Assembly (NCBI GenBank): GCA_934756675.1
Contig: CAKVLG010000006.1
Span: forward strand, 1 to 64,000
DNA length: 64,000 nt
Source: an uncultured Clostridia bacterium
GTDB taxonomy: Bacteria > Bacillota > Clostridia > Christensenellales > UBA1242
Direction of reading: 5' to 3'
The notes below the pieces were generated by a model. The model was given only the letters and a program-made list of their open reading frames with translations, ran no database searches and was not told the DNA's origin. The translations under genes were made by a program, and so were the position numbers. Of the stretch, positions 1 through 9,343 are shown piece after piece; position 1 is the first letter of the stretch, and each line of letters opens with the position of its first letter.

Positions 1-3000
1 GGTGCAATCTATGCCGCAGCTGGTTCAACTGTTAACATCTCAGGAAAACTCAATATACAAAATAACACAGCTACATCATATGGTGGAGCTATTTTTGCTG
101 CCGGTGCGGTAAATATTGCAGCCGACTTTACGGGTTCGATTAAAGGCAATACCGCAAATATTGGTGCAGACGGATATATGAACGCTGGCACGCTTGATGT
201 AAACAGCAACGCAAGTGGCTTTTATTTTGTGACCATGTCAGGAACAGCTACAACAACTTCGCCAAAGATTCTTCCAAATAAAGACGGCGTTTTGTCTACA
301 ACAACATACGCAACCAACACAATTGATTATAATTATGTAGCAACGGCACTTACAGGTGTCGCGACAGAAGAAAATTCTTGCGGTTGGTTTAGCGATAACA
401 ATTTTATTTATGGTTACACCGAAACAGCCACAACAACAAAATTAACAGCAGACAAAACTCTTTACACAAAAATGGCTACACTCAATAAACTATCGTTCAC
501 AGTTGCAAATGGCGAAGCTAGTGTTAGGGCGGTAAACGGTGCTACTGGAAGTATTGTTATTCCAAGGAAATATAGCGGTGCAAAGGTAACAACAGTTTCT
601 GATGCGGGTTTTGCAAATATGAGTTTCTCTAGCATAACTTTTGGCAATGCGATGAGAAAAATAAATGTCAATGGTTTTTATGGCTGCTCAGCCTTAACAA
701 CATTGTCTTTGCCAGACAGCATGGTGACACTTGGTGACCACGCATTTGATAGTTGCACAGGTGTGACAGAAATTAACTTTGCTGAAGGTGTTAAAAATAT
801 AGGTATTTTAGCATTTGCTGCGATGAATGGTCTTAAAACTATCACTCTTCCAGAGTCAGCAACAAACTTTGGTTGGGGTACATTTGCAAATTGCAAAGTA
901 CTTTCAACTTGCAAATTACCAAGCAAACTAACAACAATATGCGAAAAGATGTTTATCAATTGTACAGCACTTAGTTCAGTAACATTACCAGATAGTTTAT
1001 TAACAATCGAAAGTCTTGCATTTAATGGTTGTTATGTACTAACCAGTATAACAATACCAAACAGTGTGACAAGTATTGCAAACGAAGCATTTTATGGTTG
1101 TTCAAAGCTTGTTAACATTACAACACCAATACTTGGCACAAAATTTTCGACTATATTTGGCACTCAAGCAACGACAGTAACGTTAACAAAAGGAACAAGT
1201 ATACCATCATCTTATTTCAATGAATATTCCAATCTTGTTAATATTACGCTTCCAGATGAACTTATAACAATAAATGGTAGTGTTTTTTATGGTTGCTCAA
1301 AACTCGAAAGTGTAGTTATCCCAGAAAGTGTAACCAATATAGATAATTATGCATTTTGTGAATGTTCATCGCTCACTACAATAACAATACCAAGCAGTGT
1401 GAAAAGTATTGGCGGTAGTGCATTTAGAAATTGTTCATCACTTACAAGTGTAACAATACCTAATAATGTGACAAGTATTAGTTATGGTGCATTCGATGAT
1501 TGTTCATCACTCACAAGGGTAGACATTGCAGACCTTGCAAAATGGTGCAATATATCTTTTGCTGATCAAACATCAAACCCGCTTTACTATGCCCATGATT
1601 TATATTTAAATGGAGCTTTAATAACAGATCTTGTGTTGCCAAATGAAATAACAGAAATAAAAAAATATGTTTTTATAGGTGGTTCGTTTACAAGCTTAAC
1701 AATGCATAGCAATGTTACAAACATTAATGAAGGAGCATTTCGAAATTGTCGGTCACTAACAAATATAACAATCCCAAGTGGTGTGACAAGTATTGGTAGT
1801 GCTGCATTTAGTGGTTGTTCAAAACTTTTAAGTATAACAATGCCAAACACTGTAACAAGCATTGGTTATGCTGCATTTTCGGATTGTAAATCACTTACAA
1901 GTATAGCAATTCCAAGTGGTATAACAGTCATTGAACATTATACATTTAGTAGGTGTTCAAAACTTACAAGTGTAACAATACCAAACACTGTGACAAGAAT
2001 TGATTATGAGGCATTTGATACATGCACTTCTCTTACAAACGTGGTAATTCCAAACAATATAACAAGTATTAGTTCTAGTGCATTTTATGGTTGTTCGAAC
2101 CTTGTTAATATCACAACACCAATCTTTGGTGCAAAATTTTCAGAGAAATTTGGTTCTCAAGCAACGACAGTAACATTAACAAAAGGAACGAGTATTCCAA
2201 ATGATTATTTTAAAGACTATTCCAATCTTGTTAATATTACGCTTCCAGATGAACTTACAAGTATTGGTACAAATGCGTTCCAAAATTGTTCATCACTCAC
2301 AAGGGTAGACATCGCAGACCTAACCGCGTGGTGCAATATTAATTTTGGTAGTTGTCCTTCAAACCCACTTTATTATGCACACGACTTATATTTAAATGAC
2401 GCAAAAATAACTGACTTGGTAATACCAAGTAGTATTACTAGTATCGGTGATTATGTTTTTGCTGGTGGTTCATTTACAAGCATTACCATACCTAGCAGTG
2501 TAACAAGCATAGGGAACGATGTGTTTATAAATGGTGCATCTTCAAAGGTAAATATCACAGACCTAACAAAATGGTGCAATATATCATTTGTTGATAGAAA
2601 CTCAAACCCGCTTAGTATAGCACATAACTTATATTTAAATGACGCAAAAATAACTAACTTGGTAATACCAAGTAGTATTACTAGAATCGGTCAATATGTA
2701 TTCGCTGGTGGTTCATTTGCAAGCATTACTATACCTAGCAGTGTAACAAGTATAGGAAGTGACGCGTTTGTAATTGGTACATCTTCAAAGGTAAATATCA
2801 CAGACCTAACAAAATGGTGCAATATATCATTTAATGGAGAAAGAGCAAACCCACTTAGTATAGCTCATAACTTATATTTAAATGACGCAAAAATAACTGA
2901 CTTGGTAATACCAAGTAGTATCACTAGTATCGGTCAATATAGCTTTGTTGGTGGTTCGTTCACAAATGTAACAATACCAAGCAGTGTTACAAGCATTAGT

Positions 3001-5994
3001 AATGGAGCTTTTGAAAACACTTCGTTAACTAGTGTTACAATACCAGATAGTGTAACACAAATGGGTTCTAGTGCATTTTCTGGTTGTTCATCGCTAAAAA
3101 ACGTAATTCTATCAAACAATATTACATATATAAATTTTAATGTGTTTTTGGGTTGTAAATCACTCATAAGCGTAACAATACCAAACAGTGTTAAAAATAT
3201 CTATGAATATGCATTCGCTGGATGTTCGTCACTTACAAACATTGTAATTCCAAACAGCGTGACGGGTGTTGGCAATTATGCATTTAACGGTTGCACAAAG
3301 CTTGTTGATGTCACAACACCAATAATTGACACAAAATTTTCTAACATGTTTGGATCGCAAGTAACAAAAGTAACACTTACTAGTGGTACGAGTATTCCAG
3401 ATAGTTATTTTAGTGGTTACACATCACTCGCAAGCATAGTAGTTCCAAATAGCGTTACAACTATTGGTTCGTCAGCGTTTACCGGTTGTACAAACCTTGT
3501 TAATATTACAACACCTATAATAGGTAACTATTTTTCAACGGCTTTTGGTACGCAAGCTACAACTGTGATTTTTACAAGTGGTTCAAGTATTCCATCACGA
3601 TACTTTAATGGATATTCAAAACTTCAAAGTATAACGCTACCAGCTGGTTTAACCGCCGTTGGAACTGATGCTTTTAACGCCTGCCCTAATTTAACTCAAG
3701 TAAAAATATCGAACTTGGCGGCATGGTGTTCGGTTGATTTTGCCACTATAGAATCAAATCCATTGCGTTTTGCAAGGAATTTATATTTAAATAATGAATT
3801 AATCACAAAAATTGTTATACCAAATGGTGTGACAGATATAAAGAAATACGCATTCTATATGTGTTCAGCAACAGGTTTGGAATTTGAAGAAAGGAGTGTA
3901 TCATCTATCGGGGAAAAGGCATTTGATAGTTCATCTTTGTCAGGTGATATAGACATAAACATTATGGCTTCTATTGGTGATTCCGCCTTTGCACGTTGCA
4001 CGGGTATAGAAAATATTACATTTAGTGGTGTGGGTATAGGTGTTGCGGCATTTTATGGCTGTACGGCATTAAAAAGCTTAACAGCAAATACCACATATTT
4101 AAGTAGCGGTACCAACAGTTTTGGTAATTGTCCAAACTTCACAACAGTTATTGCTCCTGTATTTTCTAGCACTTATAGACCGTTTGAAAGTTCAATCCCA
4201 CTCGGCGTAAAAAATGTAATAATCACAACAGGCAACGAGATACCAGATAGTTACTTCAAAAACTATACATCGCTCGAATCTGTAACATTGCCTAATACAA
4301 TAACAAAGATAGGTAATGATGCATTCAGAAACTGTAATCTATTGACAGAGATTACTATACCAACAAATGTTACTTCAATTGGTACATATGCATTTTCTGC
4401 TTGCAATGCTTTAACAGAAGTTACTATACCAAATAATGTTACAACTGTGGATTCGTTTGCATTTTCATATTGTGCAGAACTTGCGACTGTAAATTTCCCA
4501 ACATCAACGACTGTGTCGCATGATTTCAAAACTTTCGTATTTTCGAGATGTCCAAAGTTAAAAAATTTGACTATACCAGAATCTGTTTCTTCACTTGGCG
4601 AAGGCTCGTTCTATATGTCTGGTCTAGAAACAGTAATTTTTAGTGATGGTGCAACTACTCTTTCTTTGGGTATTGACTTGTTCCATACATGCTCAAACTT
4701 AACGAGTGTAACGTTGGGCAATAGGGTAAAATCAATGCCACAATCAATGTTTTACGCTTGTACAAGTTTAACAAGTTTTGAAATTCCAAATACAGTAACA
4801 AGCCTTGGCGTAAAGGTATTCAGAAAATGCTCTAATCTCGAATCTGTAACATTTGCAAGCGGTTCAACAATAAAAATAATACAAGCTCAGATGTTTAGTG
4901 AATGTACTAAGCTCACAAGTGTATCGTTTCCATCAACTATTACCAAGTTTGCTGAAATGACTGATAAAGACGTTACAGCTGCAAAAACTTTTGAAAACTG
5001 TACATCTTTGATAAGCGTTACATTGCCAGAAAGTATTGCATATATAGGAAATAATGCATTTGTTGGTTGCACAGCTCTTACAAGTGCAACATTTGCAAAT
5101 GCAGCTGGTACGTGGTCAGCAAATGGAACATCGTTTACAGTAACAACAGCATCTACAAATGCGACAAACTTAAAAACTACTTATGTAGATTATATATGGA
5201 CAAAGGATGCTACAAATGTAAGCAATTTCACATATGTATTAAATTCAGACGGAAATACATATTCAGTTAAAGATAATGGTTGCAGAGGTGCAGTTGTTGT
5301 TCCAGAAACATATAACGGAAAGCCGGTAACACAGATTGCACAAAATGGATTTAAAAATAATACAAACATTACAAGAATAACCCTTCCATATTCTATAACA
5401 AGGATAGGTAGTAAAGCTTTTAGTGGTTGCACAAAACTAACGAAAGCAACGATTGAAAATACTGGTTCATGGGTATTAACAGGCGTTGATAGTGATGGCT
5501 TAGGCATACGTCAGGTGATAACTGTAGATGCAAGTGCAACTACAAATGCTACATATTTAAGAAGCACATATGTAGATTATATGTGGGAAAAGGAGATTGC
5601 TGATGTAAGCAATTTCACATATGTATTAAATTCAGACGGAAATACATATTCAGTTAAAGATAATGGTTGCAGAGGCGCAGTTGTTGTTCCTGCCACATAT
5701 AACGGAAAGTCTGTAACACAGATTGCAGAAAATGGATTTAAAAATAATACAAACATTACAAGTATGACGCTTCCAGATTCAGTAATAAGAATAGGTAAAG
5801 GGGCATTCGGTGGATGCTCAAACTTAACAAGTTTGACAATGAAGAGTACAGCAAGATGGCTAGCATACAACACATCAACACAGTCAAAGGCATTTATATC
5901 TGTAGAAGATCCTGTAAGTGCAGCAAGGTCTGTGAAGACGTACAGTGACAGAACAATAGAGTATTGGCCAAATGAGAATATATTGCCATTCTAA
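1..5994 (+). CDS. Giant BspA-type leucine-rich-repeat surface protein, 5' end outside window
   Basis: The reading frame is open from base 1, so the gene starts before the window and about 1997 residues are visible. The first 60 residues carry GGAI and NTA-type motifs like the beta-helix repeats of polymorphic surface proteins. Most of the rest is BspA/Treponema-type LRR_5 repeats of about 23 residues (pattern SLTSVTIPNSVTSIGxxAFxGC). Two larger modules are interspersed: one with a KWCNISF...NPL..AH.LYLN core, and one with LVNITTP...KFS..FG. The last 260 residues hold two copies of a 129-residue repeat (YVDY.W...FTYVLNSDG). I see no LPXTG motif, C-terminal membrane helix or surface-layer domain. 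The family is secreted or cell-surface and often binds host or matrix proteins; the ligand here is unknown. A terminator follows. Confidence 0.9.
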   Translation, partial: GAIYAAAGSTVNISGKLNIQNNTATSYGGAIFAAGAVNIAADFTGSIKGNTANIGADGYMNAGTLDVNSNASGFYFVTMSGTATTTSPKILPNKDGVLSTTTYATNTIDYNYVATALTGVATEENSCGWFSDNNFIYGYTETATTTKLTADKTLYTKMATLNKLSFTVANGEASVRAVNGATGSIVIPRKYSGAKVTTVSDAGFANMSFSSITFGNAMRKINVNGFYGCSALTTLSLPDSMVTLGDHAFDSCTGVTEINFAEGVKNIGILAFAAMNGLKTITLPESATNFGWGTFANCKVLSTCKLPSKLTTICEKMFINCTALSSVTLPDSLLTIESLAFNGCYVLTSITIPNSVTSIANEAFYGCSKLVNITTPILGTKFSTIFGTQATTVTLTKGTSIPSSYFNEYSNLVNITLPDELITINGSVFYGCSKLESVVIPESVTNIDNYAFCECSSLTTITIPSSVKSIGGSAFRNCSSLTSVTIPNNVTSISYGAFDDCSSLTRVDIADLAKWCNISFADQTSNPLYYAHDLYLNGALITDLVLPNEITEIKKYVFIGGSFTSLTMHSNVTNINEGAFRNCRSLTNITIPSGVTSIGSAAFSGCSKLLSITMPNTVTSIGYAAFSDCKSLTSIAIPSGITVIEHYTFSRCSKLTSVTIPNTVTRIDYEAFDTCTSLTNVVIPNNITSISSSAFYGCSNLVNITTPIFGAKFSEKFGSQATTVTLTKGTSIPNDYFKDYSNLVNITLPDELTSIGTNAFQNCSSLTRVDIADLTAWCNINFGSCPSNPLYYAHDLYLNDAKITDLVIPSSITSIGDYVFAGGSFTSITIPSSVTSIGNDVFINGASSKVNITDLTKWCNISFVDRNSNPLSIAHNLYLNDAKITNLVIPSSITRIGQYVFAGGSFASITIPSSVTSIGSDAFVIGTSSKVNITDLTKWCNISFNGERANPLSIAHNLYLNDAKITDLVIPSSITSIGQYSFVGGSFTNVTIPSSVTSISNGAFENTSLTSVTIPDSVTQMGSSAFSGCSSLKNVILSNNITYINFNVFLGCKSLISVTIPNSVKNIYEYAFAGCSSLTNIVIPNSVTGVGNYAFNGCTKLVDVTTPIIDTKFSNMFGSQVTKVTLTSGTSIPDSYFSGYTSLASIVVPNSVTTIGSSAFTGCTNLVNITTPIIGNYFSTAFGTQATTVIFTSGSSIPSRYFNGYSKLQSITLPAGLTAVGTDAFNACPNLTQVKISNLAAWCSVDFATIESNPLRFARNLYLNNELITKIVIPNGVTDIKKYAFYMCSATGLEFEERSVSSIGEKAFDSSSLSGDIDINIMASIGDSAFARCTGIENITFSGVGIGVAAFYGCTALKSLTANTTYLSSGTNSFGNCPNFTTVIAPVFSSTYRPFESSIPLGVKNVIITTGNEIPDSYFKNYTSLESVTLPNTITKIGNDAFRNCNLLTEITIPTNVTSIGTYAFSACNALTEVTIPNNVTTVDSFAFSYCAELATVNFPTSTTVSHDFKTFVFSRCPKLKNLTIPESVSSLGEGSFYMSGLETVIFSDGATTLSLGIDLFHTCSNLTSVTLGNRVKSMPQSMFYACTSLTSFEIPNTVTSLGVKVFRKCSNLESVTFASGSTIKIIQAQMFSECTKLTSVSFPSTITKFAEMTDKDVTAAKTFENCTSLISVTLPESIAYIGNNAFVGCTALTSATFANAAGTWSANGTSFTVTTASTNATNLKTTYVDYIWTKDATNVSNFTYVLNSDGNTYSVKDNGCRGAVVVPETYNGKPVTQIAQNGFKNNTNITRITLPYSITRIGSKAFSGCTKLTKATIENTGSWVLTGVDSDGLGIRQVITVDASATTNATYLRSTYVDYMWEKEIADVSNFTYVLNSDGNTYSVKDNGCRGAVVVPATYNGKSVTQIAENGFKNNTNITSMTLPDSVIRIGKGAFGGCSNLTSLTMKSTARWLAYNTSTQSKAFISVEDPVSAARSVKTYSDRTIEYWPNENILPF
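2309..3037 (+). repeat. Three tandem 243-bp repeats inside the LRR gene
   Basis: The same 81-codon unit occurs three times in a row, with GACCTAAC at 2317, 2560 and 2803 and GCAAAAATAACT at 2401, 2644 and 2887, so the period is exactly 243 bp. The units differ by scattered substitutions. A more diverged relative begins near 1515 and another near 3700. In-frame tandem duplications like this are how such adhesin-type genes change length. Confidence 0.85.
5218..5762 (+). repeat. Direct repeat (387-bp spacing) at the 3' end of the LRR gene
   Basis: Bases 5218-5375 recur with few changes at 5605-5762, an offset of 387 bp (129 codons). The best-conserved part encodes FTYVLNSDGNTYSVKDNGCRG. Codon-level identity is high, which points to recent duplication or gene conversion. 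Confidence 0.85.
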
Positions 5995-6047
5995 TCGGAC
6001 AAAAAAATATTGATTTATTCAGACTTTGTGTCTGTGTAAATAAAGGG

Positions 6048-6086
6048 GTAAGGTGCTTTGCTCCCCACTGCACCTTACTTCTTTTT
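6048..6086 (+). terminator. Rho-independent terminator of the LRR gene
   Basis: A 9-bp perfect stem (GTAAGGTGC at 6048-6056 with GCACCTTAC at 6070-6078) is followed by TTCTTTTT. Confidence 0.85.
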
Positions 6087-6320
6087 AATGCAGATTTTTT
6101 ATTTGTAGTACTATTAGCACGAAATCGATCTTTGCGTCAAAACACGCGAGCAATGTAATCACTTTTCTTACGAAAAGTTCATTTAAGCCGCGGTTTTTCC
6201 TTTCCCCATAAAGTTTTGTACCAAAACTTTTCGGGGACCCCAATATTTCATTACGCTCAAGATGACGGGCGGGGTTATAATTAACGACGGGAAAACATAT
6301 AGTTATGGTGAGGAGATTAT
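6087..6320. repeat. Diverged copy of a dispersed intergenic repeat, ending at a possible yqfC promoter
   Basis: This gap has no convincing gene. Bases 6108-6135 (ACTATTAGCACGAAATCGATCTTTG) resemble 41515-41539, and 6250-6270 (ATTACGCTCAAGATGACGGG) resembles 41550-41570, so the same dispersed element lies in both gaps. A TATAAT box at 6276-6281 with TTACGC 19 bp upstream is a weak candidate promoter for yqfC. GTGAGGAGA at 6308-6316 is the yqfC ribosome-binding site. Confidence 0.55.
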
Positions 6321-6572
6321 ATGGCATTATTAGAAGAAATGCTGGTTTGCTTTGGCCGTGGGGAGTGGTCGTGCAATTTGGTTTATCCCAAGGGGTTTGC
6401 TGTGACTGGTTATAAAAAAATCGTTGAACTTTCTGGCGAGCAAATTATACTTAGTTTACCAAATAAAAAACGTCTTAAAATTTGCGGAGAAAGCCTTTCT
6501 ATTTCGTCGCTGGCAGAGAGTGAAATTTTTGTTGGTGGGATAGTTAATAGTTTGGAAGTTTATGAGAACTAG
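6321..6572 (+). CDS. yqfC: YqfC/YabP-family sporulation protein
   Basis: An 83-residue protein whose length and sequence fit the YabP/YqfC family of small beta-rich proteins. In Bacillus, yqfC is expressed in the mother cell under sigma-E during sporulation. The start is set by GAGGAG seven bases upstream. It overlaps yqfD by 11 bp, and the pair is conserved next to each other across spore-forming Firmicutes, so the neighbourhood supports the call better than any single motif. The biochemical function is unknown. Confidence 0.8.
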   Translation: MALLEEMLVCFGRGEWSCNLVYPKGFAVTGYKKIVELSGEQIILSLPNKKRLKICGESLSISSLAESEIFVGGIVNSLEVYEN

Positions 6573-7665
6573 ATATGTTATTTTAGTTAAGGGATTAAAC
6601 CTTAATAATCTCCTCAATATATTTTATTCACGTAAATTTAATATTTCTAATGTTTACAAGCAAAAAGATGATAATCATGCAATGTACTTGACCATTAGCA
6701 AAAGCGATTACATATGTGCTATGTCAGACAGACTATTCGATAAATTCGACGTTTCCGTGGTACACAAGCTTGGAATTGAAAAATTTTTATTTAGGCTAAT
6801 TTCTTTGCTTGGTGCACTTATTGGAATTATTTGTAGTGTGTTTTTTTATTTTAATTACAACAAAAAAATCGCTTGCATAGACATTGTTATCCGTGGTGGC
6901 GGTGACGCAATCTTAGAGCAAAGTGTGCAAAATGTTTTGCAAGAAAACGATATATATATAAGCAAAGATTTGCCGCAAATTTCTATGTATGATTTGTCGC
7001 AAAAGATTGTTGGTTCGAGCGAAAAAATTGCAGCTGCAACTGTGACTAAAAAAGGGGCAAAATTAACAGTTACAATTTATCCAATTTCCGAAACAAGTAA
7101 AACTGGCGATTTAGTGTCTTCACGCAATGCGGTGATAAAAAGTATTTTGGTTGGAACTGGTGAGCCAATTGTCAAAGTTGGCGATGTCGTTCGAGAAGGT
7201 GATAAGGTTGTTAAATCTGACCAAAGCGGCAATGCTGTAGCTTGTATAATGGGCACGGTCTATTATATGGGCAGTGTTATTTATGACGAGAACACAACGG
7301 TTTTGGAAAGAACTGGTAAAACAAAAGTGAGCGATGATTATTATTTTCTTGGTAAAAAGATATTTAGTGACAGCGTGCCAGACTTTAGGTTCTATGAAAC
7401 AGCTGTGCAAAAAATTTATCCGTTTTATAATTTCTTTTTACCACTAGAGATTGTTAAAACTACTTATATAGAACTTGAGCAAAAGACCAAGTTTGTGCCA
7501 TTTAATGACGTGGCAGAGAGTATTAAGGATCAAGCAAAACGCATGGCAGAGCAAAACATCAATTCCGCTTGTCAAATTCAAAATATTGATTATACTATAA
7601 AAAGAGAGGGAACAATTGTTAAAGTCGATTGTTTTATCGAAACATTAGAAAATATTGTAGGGTAG
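6562..7665 (+). CDS. yqfD: Sporulation membrane protein YqfD
   Basis: A 367-residue protein with one strong membrane helix near residues 76-97 (FRLISLLGALIG...), a short N-terminal cytoplasmic region and a long extracytoplasmic part, matching the YqfD layout. YqfD is a sporulation protein of unknown mechanism. It overlaps yqfC and ends one base before ybeY, so the three are very likely co-transcribed. The phoH-like gene that usually sits between yqfD and ybeY in Firmicutes is absent. Confidence 0.85.
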   Translation: MRTRYVILVKGLNLNNLLNIFYSRKFNISNVYKQKDDNHAMYLTISKSDYICAMSDRLFDKFDVSVVHKLGIEKFLFRLISLLGALIGIICSVFFYFNYNKKIACIDIVIRGGGDAILEQSVQNVLQENDIYISKDLPQISMYDLSQKIVGSSEKIAAATVTKKGAKLTVTIYPISETSKTGDLVSSRNAVIKSILVGTGEPIVKVGDVVREGDKVVKSDQSGNAVACIMGTVYYMGSVIYDENTTVLERTGKTKVSDDYYFLGKKIFSDSVPDFRFYETAVQKIYPFYNFFLPLEIVKTTYIELEQKTKFVPFNDVAESIKDQAKRMAEQNINSACQIQNIDYTIKREGTIVKVDCFIETLENIVG

Positions 7666-7666
7666 T

Positions 7667-8146
7667 ATGAGAATATATATAATAGGACAAAAGGTTGATA
7701 ATGAATATAAAAAGATAGTAAGAGAGTGTGTGCATGCTGCAATAAAAGAACTTGGGCAGCCGCAAAACTTGTCTGTTTGTGTTAACTTTGTAAATGATGA
7801 CGAAATCCACGAGCTTAACCGTGAGATGCGTGGGGTAGACAGAATTACCGATGTTTTATCGTTTCCATTATTTTCGCTTGCACCTGGTGAGATTTTGGAC
7901 ACTAGCAGTATGGAAGCAAAAGTATGTAGCGACAATGGTATAATACCAATTGGCGACATGGCGATTGATATTTGTCAGCTTGCACGCCAAGCAAAAGAAT
8001 ATGGGCAAACGACAGAGCAAGAGCTCGCAAAACTTGTTGTTCACAGTATGTGTCATCTTTTTGGATATGATCATATTAAAGATGAAGATTATGCGATAAT
8101 GAAAACCATGGAAGATAAAATTTTAAGCAAATTGACCAAATTTTAA
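7667..8146 (+). CDS. ybeY: Endoribonuclease YbeY (16S rRNA maturation)
   Basis: A 159-residue UPF0054/YbeY protein. The zinc-binding signature is HSMCHLFGYDH, giving ligands H126, H130 and H136, and an N-terminal segment FVNDDEIHELNREMRG followed by TDVLSFPL is typical of the family. YbeY processes the 3' end of 16S rRNA and takes part in ribosome quality control. The family motif is usually HGxLHLxGYDH; here Ser replaces Gly at the second position and Cys precedes the second His, while all three metal ligands are kept. The stop codon lies inside the following terminator stem. Confidence 0.93.
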   Translation: MRIYIIGQKVDNEYKKIVRECVHAAIKELGQPQNLSVCVNFVNDDEIHELNREMRGVDRITDVLSFPLFSLAPGEILDTSSMEAKVCSDNGIIPIGDMAIDICQLARQAKEYGQTTEQELAKLVVHSMCHLFGYDHIKDEDYAIMKTMEDKILSKLTKF

Positions 8147-8164
8147 TATTTGGTCTTTTTCTTT
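8134..8164 (+). terminator. Terminator overlapping the ybeY stop codon
   Basis: GACCAAA (8134-8140) pairs with TTTGGTC (8149-8155) and is followed by TTTTTCTTT. It separates yqfCD-ybeY from era. Confidence 0.75.
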
Positions 8165-8192
8165 GTGAAAAATTTGCGGGATATGATAAAAT
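8163..8192 (+). promoter_or_regulatory. Candidate era promoter
   Basis: TTGTGA (8163-8168), 18-bp spacer, TAAAAT (8187-8192), with an extended -10 TG at 8184-8185. A Shine-Dalgarno AAGGAG follows at 8201. Confidence 0.5.
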
Positions 8193-8213
8193 ATAATTGC
8201 AAGGAGAAATATT

Positions 8214-9095
8214 ATGGCATTTAAAACAGGGTACATTGCATTGCTTGGTAAACCTAATACTGGTAAGTCGAGTCTTATTAATGCTCTTGTTGGCGAAAAG
8301 GTTTCGATAACAAGCCCAAAGCCACAGACGACACGTAATAACATTCTTGGGATTAGGAATACGAACAACTGTCAGATGATTTTTATCGATACCCCTGGCG
8401 TACAAAACGGGCAGACGGCACTTGGCAAGTATATGAGTAAATCTACTAGCAGTGCAAGGGAAGGTGTTGATTGCTTGCTTGTTGTGCTTGATGCTGGCAA
8501 GATTACAGAGTTCGATAAAAAGTTAATCAGCAGCTGCGAAAAGAGTGAGTGTCCAGTATTTGTTGTCATCAATAAGATGGACATAACAAGTTACGAAAAA
8601 CTTTATCCAGTTTTGGCAGAGCTCAACAAGTTTACTTTTGTTAAACAGTTCTTTGTTTTATCGGCATTAAAAAAACTTAAACTCGAGCCATTGCTCACTG
8701 CCATTGAAGAAATATTGCCAGAAGGCGAGCCAGAGTTTGAAATGGAAAGCTACACCGATAAATCTATGCGATTTATTGCAAGTGAAGTTATCCGCGAAAA
8801 GTGTTTACTTTTGTTGCAAGAAGAAATTCCGCATGGCATTGCGATAGATATTGTTAAATATGAAGAGAAAAAGAATTCAGTTAACATTCAAGCAGACATT
8901 ATTTGTGCAAGTGATAGGCACAAGGGGATAATTATTGGCAAGGGCGGTCAGATGCTCAAAAAAATAGGCACAAGCAGCAGGCTTGACCTAGAACGTATTA
9001 CTGGCGAAAAAGTTGGGCTAGATTTATATGTTAAAGTAAAAGAAAACTGGGATCAAAGCAAAGGCGTTTTAGCTGATCTTGGTTTTGATGAATAA
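8214..9095 (+). CDS. era: GTPase Era
   Basis: A 293-residue GTPase. The P-loop is GKPNTGKSS at residues 12-20, followed by DTPG (G3) and NKMD (G4), and the C-terminal KH domain carries the RNA-binding GXXG loop (IIGKGGQMLKKIG). Era binds the 3' end of 16S rRNA and assists 30S assembly, which fits its place beside ybeY. The start is set by AAGGAGA upstream. It heads an era-(yqzL-like)-recO operon, the usual Firmicute order. The dgkA and cdd genes found between ybeY and era in Bacillus are missing. Confidence 0.96.
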   Translation: MAFKTGYIALLGKPNTGKSSLINALVGEKVSITSPKPQTTRNNILGIRNTNNCQMIFIDTPGVQNGQTALGKYMSKSTSSAREGVDCLLVVLDAGKITEFDKKLISSCEKSECPVFVVINKMDITSYEKLYPVLAELNKFTFVKQFFVLSALKKLKLEPLLTAIEEILPEGEPEFEMESYTDKSMRFIASEVIREKCLLLLQEEIPHGIAIDIVKYEEKKNSVNIQADIICASDRHKGIIIGKGGQMLKKIGTSSRLDLERITGEKVGLDLYVKVKENWDQSKGVLADLGFDE

Positions 9096-9166
9096 TTCGA
9101 CAAAGATTTTTGATTTTCAGCTTTTAAGTGAGCTGGAAAGTGGAAACAAATAATATAGGAGGCATT

Positions 9167-9343
9167 ATGACAGAGAAAGAATATAAAGACAAAATGCAAA
9201 ACTTGGAAAACGTAAAATCTATTTCTAAAAAGCTATTTATGAAAACTGGAAAAATTGCCTACTATGGCGCAGTTTGTGGTGCGCGTGATTTGCAACGCGA
9301 GTATTATAACAAAATGATAAATGATCAAGAAAACGAAAGATAA
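9167..9343 (+). CDS. Small YqzL-like protein between era and recO
   Basis: A 58-residue protein. An upstream in-frame ATG exists at 9128, but TAGGAGG at 9156-9162 places the real start at 9167. The core KLFMKTGKIAYYGAVCGAR resembles the W-x-LF-x-x-TG-x-I-x-x-Y pattern of YqzL, a small protein of unknown function that occupies the same era-recO slot in Bacillus. The stop overlaps the recO start by one base (TAATG), indicating translational coupling. The homology is my reading of a short pattern plus gene order, so treat it as likely but unproven. Confidence 0.6.
   Translation: MTEKEYKDKMQNLENVKSISKKLFMKTGKIAYYGAVCGARDLQREYYNKMINDQENER

Noticed and set aside
6085..6327. 80-residue ORF on the minus strand before yqfC
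   Set aside because: It lies in a dispersed repeat and includes the HLERNE-type translation seen when such repeats are read as protein; no ribosome-binding site or homology.
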